Source: Pseudobacteroides cellulosolvens ATCC 35603 = DSM 2933
Lineage (GTDB): Bacteria; Bacillota; Clostridia; Acetivibrionales; DSM-2933
Direction: 5' to 3'
Assembly (NCBI RefSeq): GCF_001262605.1
Contig: NZ_LGTC01000001.1
Coordinates: 4,598,001-4,662,000, forward strand
DNA length: 64,000 nucleotides
This document shows, in pieces, positions 9,042-17,965 of this stretch; the first letter of the stretch is position 1, and the number at the start of each line of letters is the position of its first letter. Made by a program: the position numbers and the translations under genes. Below the pieces are notes generated by a model. The model saw only the letters and a list, made by a program, of their open reading frames with translations. It did no database searches and was not told where the DNA came from.

Positions 9042-9070
9042 ATTTTATCACACATTCTCATATTTTTCAA
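9042..9070 (-). promoter_or_regulatory. Sigma-A type promoter of rpsF-ssb-rpsR
   Basis: Reading the minus strand, TTGAAA (9065-9070) is followed after exactly 17 bases by TAAAAT (9042-9047), close to the housekeeping consensus. It lies about 70 bases upstream of rpsF. Confidence 0.7.
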
Positions 9071-9274
9071 GGGCTATTACAAATTTTATTAAATTTATTA
9101 TTTAAAAAGCCCATTAACATCTATATTATTGTTATTATTGTTATTAGTTTGTTCACCATGGTATAATTTGTTATATAGCTAAAAGTGATTAATGGCATTT
9201 CAAAAAATACATTATTCAAGTATTATTTGTATAATGTAATTAATTTATTAAGCATTAAGGATGGTGAACATATC

Positions 9275-10018
9275 ATGAATATGAAAAAAAATTTTCTCTT
9301 ATTAAAATTATCTATTTTAACTACTATTTTAATTACTGGATGCACTTCTCTTAATTTTAGCAGCACTACTACGAACAAAACAAGCGTTAAAAAAGAAGCT
9401 GTTGCCGGTGAAACCATCAGATTAAAGCCTGGCGATGATATCAATACTTTAATAAGCAAAGCTGCTAACGGAAGCGAAATAATTCTTGCCCATGGAAGAT
9501 ACCTAATCTCAAAACCTGTAGAAATAGCAAATAAAAGCAACATTACTATTGTAGGAGAAAACGAGGTTTGGGTTGAGAGTAAAAAGACCGATCACCAGAT
9601 TTTCTTTGTTAGAAACAGTGCCAACATATTCATTAAGGGAATAAAGGCTCAGCATATAGTTGACAAAACCAAACAAGCAGACTCAAAACCCCTTTTAGAT
9701 AATAGAAAAGGCAGCGTGGTAGATATAGAAAGCTGCAGCAAGGTTGTCTTTGAAGGATGTGAGCTTGTTGGGTGCGGTGTCTATGGCATATACGCATCTA
9801 ATACTCCCCAGGTACATATCTTAAACAGCTACCTGCATCACAACTCCATAAGTGCACTGGGTTTTTACAGTAAATCATGCCCAATGAAAGTTTACATTAC
9901 TGCCAGTAAAATTACAAATAACAAAAGCTTTATTGAAAAACACGGCGATATCAAAGTGGAATACGGAAAAAATAATGAATTTAAAGATAATGATTTAAAT
10001 GGTTATAATGCAGAATAA
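9275..10018 (+). CDS. Right-handed beta-helix lipoprotein
   Basis: Predicted exported lipoprotein of about 247 residues. A basic, hydrophobic signal ends in the lipobox LITGC, so it is probably anchored in the outer face of the membrane. After a short Ser/Thr linker come repeats typical of parallel beta-helix proteins (for example SNITIVGENEVWVESK, NIFIKGIKAQHIV, SKVVFEGCELVGCGVYGIYAS). Such folds often bind or cut polysaccharides, but I see no convincing catalytic signature. The start is the ATG at 9275, with a GGTGA site seven bases upstream and the signal immediately after. It stands alone, followed by yabG with its own leader. Confidence 0.65.
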   Translation: MNMKKNFLLLKLSILTTILITGCTSLNFSSTTTNKTSVKKEAVAGETIRLKPGDDINTLISKAANGSEIILAHGRYLISKPVEIANKSNITIVGENEVWVESKKTDHQIFFVRNSANIFIKGIKAQHIVDKTKQADSKPLLDNRKGSVVDIESCSKVVFEGCELVGCGVYGIYASNTPQVHILNSYLHHNSISALGFYSKSCPMKVYITASKITNNKSFIEKHGDIKVEYGKNNEFKDNDLNGYNAE

Positions 10019-10058
10019 TGCGGACAAAAAGCAATTAACATAAAATGTCTGAAATAGT

Positions 10059-10110
10059 CCCCATACAATAAAAGATTGCATATTATGTAATATGTATTCT
10101 TTTATTGGGG
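10059..10110 (+). promoter_or_regulatory. Hairpin containing the yabG ribosome binding site
   Basis: CAATAAAAGA (10066-10075) pairs with TCTTTTATTG (10098-10107). CCC (10060-10062) pairs with GGG (10108-10110) after a three-base bulge, and CATATTA/TAATATG pair in the loop. The GGGG ribosome site of yabG (10107-10110, seven bases before the ATG) forms the 3' base of the stem, so folding would hide it. It could also serve as a terminator for the gene before. Confidence 0.55.
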
Positions 10111-10117
10111 ATTTTAT

Positions 10118-10954
10118 ATGTCTGACTTTAATATTGGAGATATCGTGGTCAGAAAGTCTTATGGAAAAGACATATATTTCATAATAACAGAAATTAACAA
10201 TAATAATGATGGTAATCCCATTTATACATTAAGAGGTCTTTTAACAAGAATAGAAGCTGATTCAAGTGGTGTTGATCTTTTAAAGCAAAATCCCAGGCTT
10301 GTAGATCAGGATAAACAGAAATTTCTTCAAAAAACACAACAGGCACTTGTTGCACAAAGCCTTTCACGAAGGCTATACGGTATAAACAGGTCTCCCGGCA
10401 GGCCAGGGAGTATCCTGCATATTGATTCAAGCAAGGAATTTCTTGATATATGTGTAAACCACTACAAACATTCAAAAATTGACTGCTTTGGTCATACCGT
10501 TGCGGAAAGTCAGCAGCCATCTATTGTAAGAGAAATGCTGGAAAGGTATAAACCTGATATCGTAGTACTGACAGGCCATGACGGCCTTAAGAAAGGTGAT
10601 GTGGACCTGAAATCATTGGACAGCTACAGGACTTCAAGGTATTTTGTACAATCAGTAGTTGAAGCCAGGAAATATGAGCCTGATAAAAATAAGCTTTGTA
10701 TTTTTGCAGGTGCCTGCCAATCCTACTTTGAAGCAATAATTAAAGCAGGTGCAAATTTTGCAAGTTCACCTGGGAGAATCTTGATTGACTGTCTTGACCC
10801 GTCTATAGTATGCGAAAAGGTTGCAACTACTGATTCAAGGATGTTTATAACTCCATGGTCGGTTGCCCGGCTTACAAAATCCGGTACAAAGGGAATAGGT
10901 GGCATAAATACCCGAGGACATCTAAAATCAGCACGTAACTCGTTAAGAACTTAA
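10118..10954 (+). CDS. yabG: Sporulation-specific protease YabG
   Basis: YabG is a cysteine-type protease made late in sporulation in the mother cell; it trims coat proteins, and in some Clostridia pro-SleC. The 278-residue sequence has the expected N-terminus (FNIGDIVVRKSYGKDI), the central ILHIDSS and VVLTGHDGLKKG blocks, and FAGACQSYFEAIIKAGANFASSPGR, with the candidate catalytic His and Cys in these last two. Length and order of motifs match the family. The gene marks the host as a spore former. Its ribosome site lies within a hairpin. Confidence 0.93.
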   Translation: MSDFNIGDIVVRKSYGKDIYFIITEINNNNDGNPIYTLRGLLTRIEADSSGVDLLKQNPRLVDQDKQKFLQKTQQALVAQSLSRRLYGINRSPGRPGSILHIDSSKEFLDICVNHYKHSKIDCFGHTVAESQQPSIVREMLERYKPDIVVLTGHDGLKKGDVDLKSLDSYRTSRYFVQSVVEARKYEPDKNKLCIFAGACQSYFEAIIKAGANFASSPGRILIDCLDPSIVCEKVATTDSRMFITPWSVARLTKSGTKGIGGINTRGHLKSARNSLRT

Positions 10955-10962
10955 GATAAATT

Positions 10963-11022
10963 GTGGTGTCTATAGTTTCGACAACTATAAATTCCGGTTT
11001 TACTTTTGTATATAGGCACCAC
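10963..11022 (+). terminator. Hairpin after yabG
   Basis: GTGGTGTCTATA (10963-10974) and TATAGGCACCAC (11011-11022) form a 12-base stem with one mismatch, just after the yabG stop. The tail AAATTTTAT is weak for a terminator. The rest of the 380-base gap to the next gene holds a shortened palindromic repeat (11081-11125) and otherwise AT-rich sequence with no convincing gene. Confidence 0.55.
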
Positions 11023-11080
11023 AAATTTTATAAAACACCTATTGCCCATCAATTTCGGATGGCACTTTTCCGTATGTTTA

Positions 11081-11125
11081 GTCATGATCAAAAAATAACT
11101 TCCGCTACGTTTTTTCATTCATGCC
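11081..11125. repeat. Dispersed palindromic element, shortened copy
   Basis: GTCATGATCAAAAAATAACTTCC matches the left end of the element seen at 24847-24944 (read on the minus strand). TTTTTCATTCATGCC matches its right end, with the middle missing. It looks like an internally deleted copy in the yabG-glgX gap. Confidence 0.5.
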
Positions 11126-11333
11126 TTAACATAATATACCTTGAAAAATTTTAAAAATTACTTTCATTTATTTTAAAAAAGTGATATCATATTTTATAAC
11201 AGTTCTTTTTTCAATCCAAACTTTTTCATTTAAGAATTAGAATTCTCATGTTTTTGTTTATTAGTATATTTATTGGGTATTATTATCATTAAATATTATT
11301 GAATACAAATCTCTAATGATTGGGGTTAGTAAA

Positions 11334-13454
11334 ATGAGTGAAATTAAAAAGTTCGGTACATTCAATTTACTCCCGGGAAAGCCCGTCCCTTATGGAGCAA
11401 CCGTAATTCCAAACCAAGGTGTCAATTTTTCTGTATATTCTTTAAATGCAATTTCTTGTGAACTGGTTTTATATAGAAAAAAGGAAAAAGATCCTTTCGC
11501 TATAATTCCTTTTCCTAATGAATATAAAGTCGGCAATGTTTTTAATATGATTATACAAAACCTTGATTATGAAAATATTGAATATGGTTATAGGATGGAT
11601 GGTCCACGAAGCCATAAGGAAGGTCACTGGTTTGATCCTTCAAAGGTTTTGCTTGACCCATACGCTAAGATAGTTGGCGGGCGTGATGTATGGGGCGAAG
11701 AGCCTGATTGGAGCGATCCTTATCAGCACCGGGGACAGATAATTGCAGATAATTGCTATAATTGGGAGGGTGACAGACAGCTTAACATCCCCATTGAGGA
11801 ATTAATTATTTATGAAATGCATGTACGGGGCTTTACAAAACATGCCAGCTCTAGTGTGAAAAATCCGGGAACTTATGCCGGTATTATAGAAAAAATTCCT
11901 TACCTTAAGAAACTTGGAATAAACTGTGTTGAGTTATTGCCGATTTTTGAGTTTGATGAATTTATTAAAATAAGAGGTCCTATAATTAATATTTCAGGCG
12001 ATCATATGAAAAACTACTGGGGATATGATCCCCTAGCTTACTTTGCACCAAAAGGAGGCTATGCATCCTCCGCCAACGGAAGACAATCAGCAGAATTTAA
12101 GGATCTTGTTAAAGCCCTCCACCAAAATGGCATTGAGGTTATTTTGGATGTAGTTTTCAACCACACCGGTGAAGGCAAAGAAACTATGCCAAGCGTATCT
12201 TTCAGGGGCATTGATAACAAAACCTTTTATCTTACCAATCCTGATGGAAGCTACCGAAACTACAGTGGCTGTTATAATACTGTAAACTGCAACCATCCCG
12301 TTGTAAGAAAGTTTATAATTGACTGCTTGAGATATTGGGTTCATGAGTATCATATTGATGGTTTTAGGTTTGATCTAGCTTCAATCATGTGCCGTGACCA
12401 GGATGGAACTCCTTTGGGTAATCCTCCTTTAGTTGAGGCTATATCCTACGATCCTGTCCTCAAAAACACAAAGCTTATAGCTGAAGCTTGGGATGCAGCA
12501 GGTCTATATCAAGTAGGAGGCTTCCCATCATATGGCAGATGGTCAGAATGGAATGGAAAATACAGGGATGACTTAAGACGCTTTTTAAAGGGTGACAGCG
12601 GCTTTGTTGAAGCGATGGTATACAGGATCCAGGGATCTCCTGATTTATATAAAGGCAGAGGCACACATGCCTCAATAAACTTTGTAACCTGTCATGACGG
12701 GTTTACCCTTATGGATCTTTTCTCATACTTTTCAAAGCACAACATGGCTAACGGTGAAAACAACATGGACGGCTCAAATGACAATCACAGCTGGAATTGG
12801 GGATACGAGGGGCCTACTGATAATCCCGAAATCATAAAACTTCGTAAAAAACAGATAAAAAATGCCATAAGCATTTTGATGTTAAGCTATGGCGTTCCTA
12901 TGATTCTTGCTGGTGACGAAATGGGGCGAACTCAAAACGGAAACAACAATGCATATTGCCAGGATAATGATATAAGCTGGATAAATTGGAACCTCCTTAA
13001 ATCAAATAATGAAATATATAACTATTTTGAAAAAATTATTGCTTTCCGTAAAAATAATAGAATTCTTACGGAAAGAGAGCATTATGAAACAACCAATTCC
13101 TTAGGAAGCAGATATCCTCAGATATCTTTCCACGGAGTAAAACCTTGGGAATATGATAATTCCAGCGAAAGCAAAACTTTAGCTGTAATGTTTTATGATA
13201 AACAATCTGATAATAATATTATATATATGGGAATGAATATGTACTGGGAAAAGTTAGAATTCACATTGCCTAAACTGGTAAACATGGATTGGTATTTATT
13301 TTCAGATACATCAAAAGCACCTCCATATGATATTACTGAACCGGGCAGAGAGCTGCTTCTTAAAAACCAAAACAAAATTAATATAGATGCCAGGTCAGTG
13401 GTTATACTAATAGGTAAAAAGCAGCATCAAGATAAATTGATACAATTTATATAA
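11334..13454 (+). CDS. glgX: Glycogen debranching enzyme (GH13, GlgX/isoamylase type)
   Basis: Hydrolyses alpha-1,6 branch points of glycogen or limit dextrins in the cytoplasm (no signal peptide). An N-terminal CBM48-like domain (about residues 10-110) precedes the GH13 barrel. The catalytic triad is visible: DGFRFDLAS (nucleophile Asp), LIAEAWDAAG (acid/base Glu), and FVTCHDGFTLMD (transition-state His-Asp). The upstream VVFNHTGEG block is also present. The start at ATG 11334 is favoured by a GGGG site eight bases upstream. It heads a group with a GH13 protein and glgP, together a glycogen breakdown set. Confidence 0.9.
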   Translation: MSEIKKFGTFNLLPGKPVPYGATVIPNQGVNFSVYSLNAISCELVLYRKKEKDPFAIIPFPNEYKVGNVFNMIIQNLDYENIEYGYRMDGPRSHKEGHWFDPSKVLLDPYAKIVGGRDVWGEEPDWSDPYQHRGQIIADNCYNWEGDRQLNIPIEELIIYEMHVRGFTKHASSSVKNPGTYAGIIEKIPYLKKLGINCVELLPIFEFDEFIKIRGPIINISGDHMKNYWGYDPLAYFAPKGGYASSANGRQSAEFKDLVKALHQNGIEVILDVVFNHTGEGKETMPSVSFRGIDNKTFYLTNPDGSYRNYSGCYNTVNCNHPVVRKFIIDCLRYWVHEYHIDGFRFDLASIMCRDQDGTPLGNPPLVEAISYDPVLKNTKLIAEAWDAAGLYQVGGFPSYGRWSEWNGKYRDDLRRFLKGDSGFVEAMVYRIQGSPDLYKGRGTHASINFVTCHDGFTLMDLFSYFSKHNMANGENNMDGSNDNHSWNWGYEGPTDNPEIIKLRKKQIKNAISILMLSYGVPMILAGDEMGRTQNGNNNAYCQDNDISWINWNLLKSNNEIYNYFEKIIAFRKNNRILTEREHYETTNSLGSRYPQISFHGVKPWEYDNSSESKTLAVMFYDKQSDNNIIYMGMNMYWEKLEFTLPKLVNMDWYLFSDTSKAPPYDITEPGRELLLKNQNKINIDARSVVILIGKKQHQDKLIQFI

Positions 13455-13470
13455 TCTTAGAGGTTTATTT

Positions 13471-15483
13471 ATGAATAACATTGAGCTTTTACTTGATATC
13501 TTAAAAAGTAAGAAAAAGGATTTTACAGGAGATTTCTTCATACCTAAAGCCTGGAATTATTTTGGTTTTAATAATTTTGACGAGTCGATAGGAAGATATG
13601 GAGAAATCAATGTAAACCCTTATGAATTTTTTTCCAGATGTATTGATTCAATGCTGGATGCCGTGTGTGAGGCTAATACAGAAGCTGCATTACCAAATGC
13701 TCCTGTAAATATGGAAGACTGCGTTTTATATGGTCTTTTTCCCAGAATGTTTACAGCCTGGAACCATTATAACAATAATATAAATTCCGGAACATTCTTA
13801 AAAGCCATGTGCCTTCTTCCCTATTTAAAACGGATGGGAGTCAACGTTATATACCTTCTTCCAATTTTCAAATACAGCTTAAACTATAAAAAGGGAGAAA
13901 CAGGCAGCCCTTATTCCATAAAAAATATATATCAGCTGGATGAAAACCTGCATGATGATTTATTGGGGCCTTTGGATTCTTCCCTGATGGAAGCACAATT
14001 CAAAGCCTTTGTAGAGGCATGCCATATTTTAGGAATGAAGGTAATGATAGATTTTGTGTTCAGAACCGTTGCAAGGGACAGCGATCTTATATTGGAACAC
14101 CCTGAATGGTTCTACTGGATAAAGTATGATTCAATGAGCAGTTTTTCCGCCCCGGCTATAGACACTATAAAGCCTCAGACAGTTGTAAGTGAGAAACTGA
14201 TTAAAAAATTATATACCAATAAAGTAATAGATGATTATTTAAAGCAGTTTACTCTTTCTCCCAAAGAAGTTGACGAGAAAAAGTGGAATAAGCTGGTTAA
14301 GAAGCATCTTGAAACCGGAAGGAATATATTGGACCTAGTTGAGGAAAATATGAGTATAACAACTGCTCCAGGGTTTCCTGATGTTATTAATGACTCCCAG
14401 CCTCCCTGGTCTGATGTAACTTATCTCAGATTCTATTTCGACAACCATGAAAAAGCTGTACCATTTATAAAAAGTGATCAAGCCCCATATGTTTTGTTTG
14501 ACGTAGCAAAGCTCAGCCTCTTCAATTGGAAGGAGCCAAATAAGGATCTATGGGATTACACAGTAAATGTAATACCCTACTATCAGGAAAAATACGGTAT
14601 TGATGGTGCAAGAATAGATATGGGTCATGCCCTTCCAACGGAGCTTAATAAAGAAATAATAAGAAAAGCAAAGGAATTAAACCCCAATTTCCTCCTCTGG
14701 TCCGAGGAATTTAACTGTTTGAATTCAAAGAAGGTAATGGATGATGGCTTCCAATTTATGACTGGTTCCCTTTGGTTTGATTACAAGAATATTGAAAAAT
14801 CAGGATTTTATAAGGGAGTTTTAGAGCCTCTACTAAAATCTTCACTCCCGGTAACCGGTGCATTGGAATCTCCTGACACGCCCAGAGCGGCATACAACTA
14901 TAAAAGTCCTAGAAGTCTTGAATTTATGGCTATAATAAATAATTTTATGCCTAATGTTGTTCCAATGCTAAACAACGGAATGGAAATAATGGAAATACAG
15001 CCTATGAATCTCGGTCTTGATAACACCGAGGAAGGCCGATATGTTTTACCTGAGTCTGACCCAATGTACGGAAAGCTTGCATTCTTTGATAACTATAAGC
15101 TTCATTGGAATAACGACTCATGGATCACAATGCCCGACTTTCTTGAAAAAGCTTTTTTGCTAAGAAGCCGTTTTAAAAAGATTATAGGAAACAAAGAAAA
15201 CTTTATATTTGTTAAGAATATGGAAAAAAATAAAAAGCTCTTGGTATTGTGCTATAAAATTCAAAATAACAACGATCATCTGGTTATTTTAGGAAATAAA
15301 GGCCATAAAGAATCGGCACAACTGGATTTGACCAAACTATTACCGGATATAATAAAACCCGGGGATGAAATAAACATTGTGTACATGGAAAGACATTTTT
15401 ATAACATAAACCTGTCCACTGACGATAAAATTTTATTACAGCCTAAGGATGTAGTCGTCGGCATTGTATCATCAAAAACATAA
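13471..15483 (+). CDS. GH13 alpha-amylase-like protein
   Basis: A 670-residue cytoplasmic protein of the alpha-amylase superfamily. The barrel elements are LPYLKRMGVNVIYLLPIF, MKVMIDFVFRTVARDS, YGIDGARIDMGHALP (candidate nucleophile Asp), LLWSEEFN (candidate acid/base Glu) and ALESPDTPRAA (third Asp). About 100 residues before the barrel resemble no domain I can name. The usual HD motif is replaced by SPD, so the exact subfamily and specificity (alpha-1,4 or 1,6, or transferase) are unclear. It lies 16 bases after glgX and is surely co-transcribed, so I infer a role in glycogen or maltodextrin turnover. Confidence 0.75.
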   Translation: MNNIELLLDILKSKKKDFTGDFFIPKAWNYFGFNNFDESIGRYGEINVNPYEFFSRCIDSMLDAVCEANTEAALPNAPVNMEDCVLYGLFPRMFTAWNHYNNNINSGTFLKAMCLLPYLKRMGVNVIYLLPIFKYSLNYKKGETGSPYSIKNIYQLDENLHDDLLGPLDSSLMEAQFKAFVEACHILGMKVMIDFVFRTVARDSDLILEHPEWFYWIKYDSMSSFSAPAIDTIKPQTVVSEKLIKKLYTNKVIDDYLKQFTLSPKEVDEKKWNKLVKKHLETGRNILDLVEENMSITTAPGFPDVINDSQPPWSDVTYLRFYFDNHEKAVPFIKSDQAPYVLFDVAKLSLFNWKEPNKDLWDYTVNVIPYYQEKYGIDGARIDMGHALPTELNKEIIRKAKELNPNFLLWSEEFNCLNSKKVMDDGFQFMTGSLWFDYKNIEKSGFYKGVLEPLLKSSLPVTGALESPDTPRAAYNYKSPRSLEFMAIINNFMPNVVPMLNNGMEIMEIQPMNLGLDNTEEGRYVLPESDPMYGKLAFFDNYKLHWNNDSWITMPDFLEKAFLLRSRFKKIIGNKENFIFVKNMEKNKKLLVLCYKIQNNNDHLVILGNKGHKESAQLDLTKLLPDIIKPGDEINIVYMERHFYNINLSTDDKILLQPKDVVVGIVSSKT

Positions 15484-15523
15484 CAAGCTTGTGATTTGGA
15501 ATTGTTAAGTTTAATTATTTAAG

Positions 15524-15568
15524 TATATATACCGAAAAGTAAAGTTATGTGTCAGTTCGGTATATATA
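15524..15568 (+). terminator. Hairpin between the GH13 gene and glgP
   Basis: TATATATACCGAA (15524-15536) and TTCGGTATATATA (15556-15568) are exact inverse complements, forming a 13-base stem. No long T tract follows. It could be a terminator, a processing site or part of the glgP leader; the tandem repeats begin inside its 3' arm. Confidence 0.5.
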
Positions 15569-15637
15569 GAATCAAGTATACACATAGAATCAAATATACG
15601 CATAGAATCAAATATACGCATAGAATCAAGTATACAC
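15566..15637 (+). repeat. Four tandem 18-bp repeats upstream of glgP
   Basis: Four head-to-tail units of 18 bases follow the pattern ATAGAATCAARTATACRC. Units 1 and 4 have G and A at the two variable sites; units 2 and 3 have A and G. They end 17 bases before the glgP start, immediately ahead of its GGAGG site. Confidence 0.85.
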
Positions 15638-15654
15638 TAGGATAGGAGGACAGT

Positions 15655-17295
15655 ATGAAGAGTAAAAATAACAAACTGCCAAAAGTTGCATATTTCTGTA
15701 TGGAGTATGGTCTCCATGAAGAGTTCAAGATTTACTCAGGAGGCCTGGGAATACTTGCGGGAGATTATATGAAAGCAGCAAAGGACGGCAGCTATCCAAT
15801 GGTTGGTATTGGTATCCTTTGGCGTCAAGGATATACTAGACAAACTATTGACCAAAACGGCAAGCCCTGTGACAGCTTTCATGAATATAGCTATGATTCC
15901 CTTGAAGATACAGGCATAGAAGTTAAAGTAAGGATAAGAGGCCGTCAGGTTACCTGCAAGGTATGGCTGTGCCAAAACTATGGAAATGTCCCATTATACC
16001 TTCTTGACACCAATCATCCCGATAATGCTGACAGGTTTATAACCGGGCAGCTGTATGGATGGTTTTCTGAGGAAAGGATAGCTCAGGAAATGGTTCTTGG
16101 AATAGGCGGTGTAAAGGTATTAAAAGCACTTGGATACACGCCTGATATTTATCATTTCAATGAAGGCCATGCTGTTTTTGCAGGAATCGAGCTTATAAGA
16201 GACCTTATGGATAATGACGGTTTATCCTTTAAGGATGCTCTCTCAAAAGTCCGTAAAAAGATAGTTTTTACCACTCACACCCCTGTTGACGCTGGTAATG
16301 AAGTCCATGAGCATGAGCTTCTTCAGTATATGGGTGCTTATAATGGTTTGACTTTCGGGCAGATGCTTAAGTTAGGCGGTGATCCGTTTAATATGACCGT
16401 AGCAGGCTTAAGGCTTTCGTATAAGGCAAATGCAGTTGCACAGCTTCATGGCAAGACTGCAAAAAAAATGTGGAAAAATGTTGATGATGCCTGTGATATA
16501 ATAGCAATAACAAACGGCGTTCATAATGGAACCTGGCAGGATGAGTCTATAAAATCAGCTTATGAAGCTGAAACAGACCTATGGATTCCCCATATTGAAG
16601 CAAAGAGGAAAATGATATATGAAATAAGTAAGCGAAATTTTGTAAATCTTGATGAAAATGTACTTACAATAGGCTTTGCCAGAAGAGCTGCTCCCTATAA
16701 GAGAAGTGATTTTATCTTCAGAAAGAAGGATATTATCGAACCTCTTTTAAAAGAAAAAAAGCTTCAGCTCATTTTCTCAGGCAAAGCACATCCAAATGAT
16801 TTAACCGGAAAAGAAATTGTTTCCACACTATATAAAATGTCTGAAAAGTACCCTGGAAGTGTTGTATTCATACAGGATTATGATATGAATATCGGAAAAC
16901 TTTTAACTCGCGGATGTGATGTATGGCTTAATAATCCTATCCGCCCCATGGAAGCGAGCGGAACCTCCGGGATGAAAGCCGCCATGAACGGAGTTTTAAA
17001 CTTAAGCATACTTGACGGCTGGTGGCCTGAAGGTTGCAAACACGGTAAAAACGGCTGGCAGATAGGAGATGGCTATGAGGGTAAGGATCAGGATAATGTA
17101 GATCTCAAATCCCTTTATGAGGTTCTTCTTGAAGAGGTTATTCCAACTTATTATGAAAAGCGAAGTAAATGGGTTGATATGATGAGGGAAAGCATTAAAA
17201 TGTCCATGTGGAACTTTTCTGCAGCCAGGATGATAGAAGAATATTATGAAGAGTTATACCCCAAAGTTTCAAAGGAATCACGCTCAAAAAAATAG
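15655..17295 (+). CDS. glgP: Alpha-glucan phosphorylase (GT35, short type)
   Basis: Releases glucose 1-phosphate from alpha-1,4-glucan ends in the cytoplasm. At 546 residues it belongs to the short alpha-glucan phosphorylase branch. The N-terminal VAYFCMEYGLHEEFKIYSGG block is typical, with GLGILAGDYMKAA after it. The PLP and phosphate region near the C-terminus reads EASGTSGMKAAMNG, and DIYHFNEGHAVF is also conserved. A GGAGG site precedes the ATG by five bases. It completes a glgX-GH13-glgP breakdown set, though the hairpin and repeats in front suggest separate control. Confidence 0.93.
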   Translation: MKSKNNKLPKVAYFCMEYGLHEEFKIYSGGLGILAGDYMKAAKDGSYPMVGIGILWRQGYTRQTIDQNGKPCDSFHEYSYDSLEDTGIEVKVRIRGRQVTCKVWLCQNYGNVPLYLLDTNHPDNADRFITGQLYGWFSEERIAQEMVLGIGGVKVLKALGYTPDIYHFNEGHAVFAGIELIRDLMDNDGLSFKDALSKVRKKIVFTTHTPVDAGNEVHEHELLQYMGAYNGLTFGQMLKLGGDPFNMTVAGLRLSYKANAVAQLHGKTAKKMWKNVDDACDIIAITNGVHNGTWQDESIKSAYEAETDLWIPHIEAKRKMIYEISKRNFVNLDENVLTIGFARRAAPYKRSDFIFRKKDIIEPLLKEKKLQLIFSGKAHPNDLTGKEIVSTLYKMSEKYPGSVVFIQDYDMNIGKLLTRGCDVWLNNPIRPMEASGTSGMKAAMNGVLNLSILDGWWPEGCKHGKNGWQIGDGYEGKDQDNVDLKSLYEVLLEEVIPTYYEKRSKWVDMMRESIKMSMWNFSAARMIEEYYEELYPKVSKESRSKK

Positions 17296-17318
17296 TATTT
17301 GATAAGAAATGACTAATG

Positions 17319-17430
17319 GATTAAAAGCAATGTAAGATTATTAGCACTTTTAATCTAGATTAAAATAAGTGGTTTTGCTGCTAAATGACAAAAGTATCAT
17401 AATTTTGTTTTTGCAGTAAAATCACTTTTG
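17319..17430 (+). terminator. Stem-loops after glgP
   Basis: GATTAAAAG (17319-17327) pairs with CTTTTAATC (17347-17355). Just after, AAGTGGTTTTGCTGC pairs imperfectly with GCAGTAAAATCACTT, followed by a T-rich stretch. The second stem is the more likely terminator. Part of the first stem, read on the minus strand, matches the dispersed repeat at 30741 and 50085. Confidence 0.45.
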
Positions 17431-17479
17431 TTTGTACTTTATTATTTGATTGTTTTGGTAAAAATTACGAATAAACTTA

Positions 17480-17530
17480 TTGACTTTTAAAGATTACAGG
17501 TGTAATATTAAATCATAGACTACAATTGTA
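17480..17530 (+). promoter_or_regulatory. Promoter with two BlaI/MecI-type operators
   Basis: TTGACT (17480-17485), 17 bases, then TAATAT (17503-17508) is a strong sigma-A promoter. Two matches to TACANNTGTA, the core of BlaI/MecI operators, are present. TACAGGTGTA (17495-17504) overlaps the -10 region, and TACAATTGTA (17521-17530) lies just downstream. A repressor bound here would block transcription of the regulator pair that follows. Confidence 0.75.
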
Positions 17531-17555
17531 ATTCTTTAAAAGGAGTTGTACTAAA

Positions 17556-17936
17556 ATGACTAAGGTACCACAAATCTCTGATACTGAATGGCAGGTAATG
17601 AAGGTCATCTGGGCAAAATCCCCAATATCGGCTAACCAGGTAATTGAGTCATTAGAAGGCAGCTGTAATTGGAAACCCAAAACCATAAAAACACTTTTAG
17701 GAAGGCTTGTAAAAAAGAAAGTGCTCGGCTATCACAAGGAAAGTCGTGAATATATGTACTACAGCCTTATATCCGAAAAGGAATGTGTCCATGCCGAAAA
17801 TAAATCATTTTTAAGCAAGGTTTATGGCGGAGCCTTCAATGTGATGCTTACAAGTTTTCTTGAGGATGAAAAGCTCTCCTCTTCTGAAATTGATGAACTC
17901 AAAAAGATTCTTGAGGAAAAGGTCAAAGAAAATTGA
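17556..17936 (+). CDS. BlaI/MecI family transcriptional repressor
   Basis: Winged-helix repressor of 126 residues. The ISDTEWQVMKVIWAKSPIS start and WKPKTIKTLLGRLVKKKVL recognition region are standard for BlaI/MecI/CopY. The C-terminal half would dimerise, and a SFL site near residue 88 lies where BlaR1-type proteases cut related repressors (after the Asn/Ser-Phe position). It is preceded by a promoter with two matching operators, so it likely represses itself and the next gene. No beta-lactamase gene lies nearby, so the regulated trait is unknown. Confidence 0.88.
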   Translation: MTKVPQISDTEWQVMKVIWAKSPISANQVIESLEGSCNWKPKTIKTLLGRLVKKKVLGYHKESREYMYYSLISEKECVHAENKSFLSKVYGGAFNVMLTSFLEDEKLSSSEIDELKKILEEKVKEN

Positions 17937-17965
17937 TAGAAAATTATTTAATGATTGGAAGGTAG

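Noticed and set aside
10963..11154. 63-codon open frame after yabG
   Set aside because: No ribosome site, no recognisable pattern, and it runs through a hairpin and a dispersed repeat.
15566..15637. Short regular repeats that might be a CRISPR array
   Set aside because: The 18-base units are head to tail without spacers, and no cas gene is nearby. They are tandem repeats.
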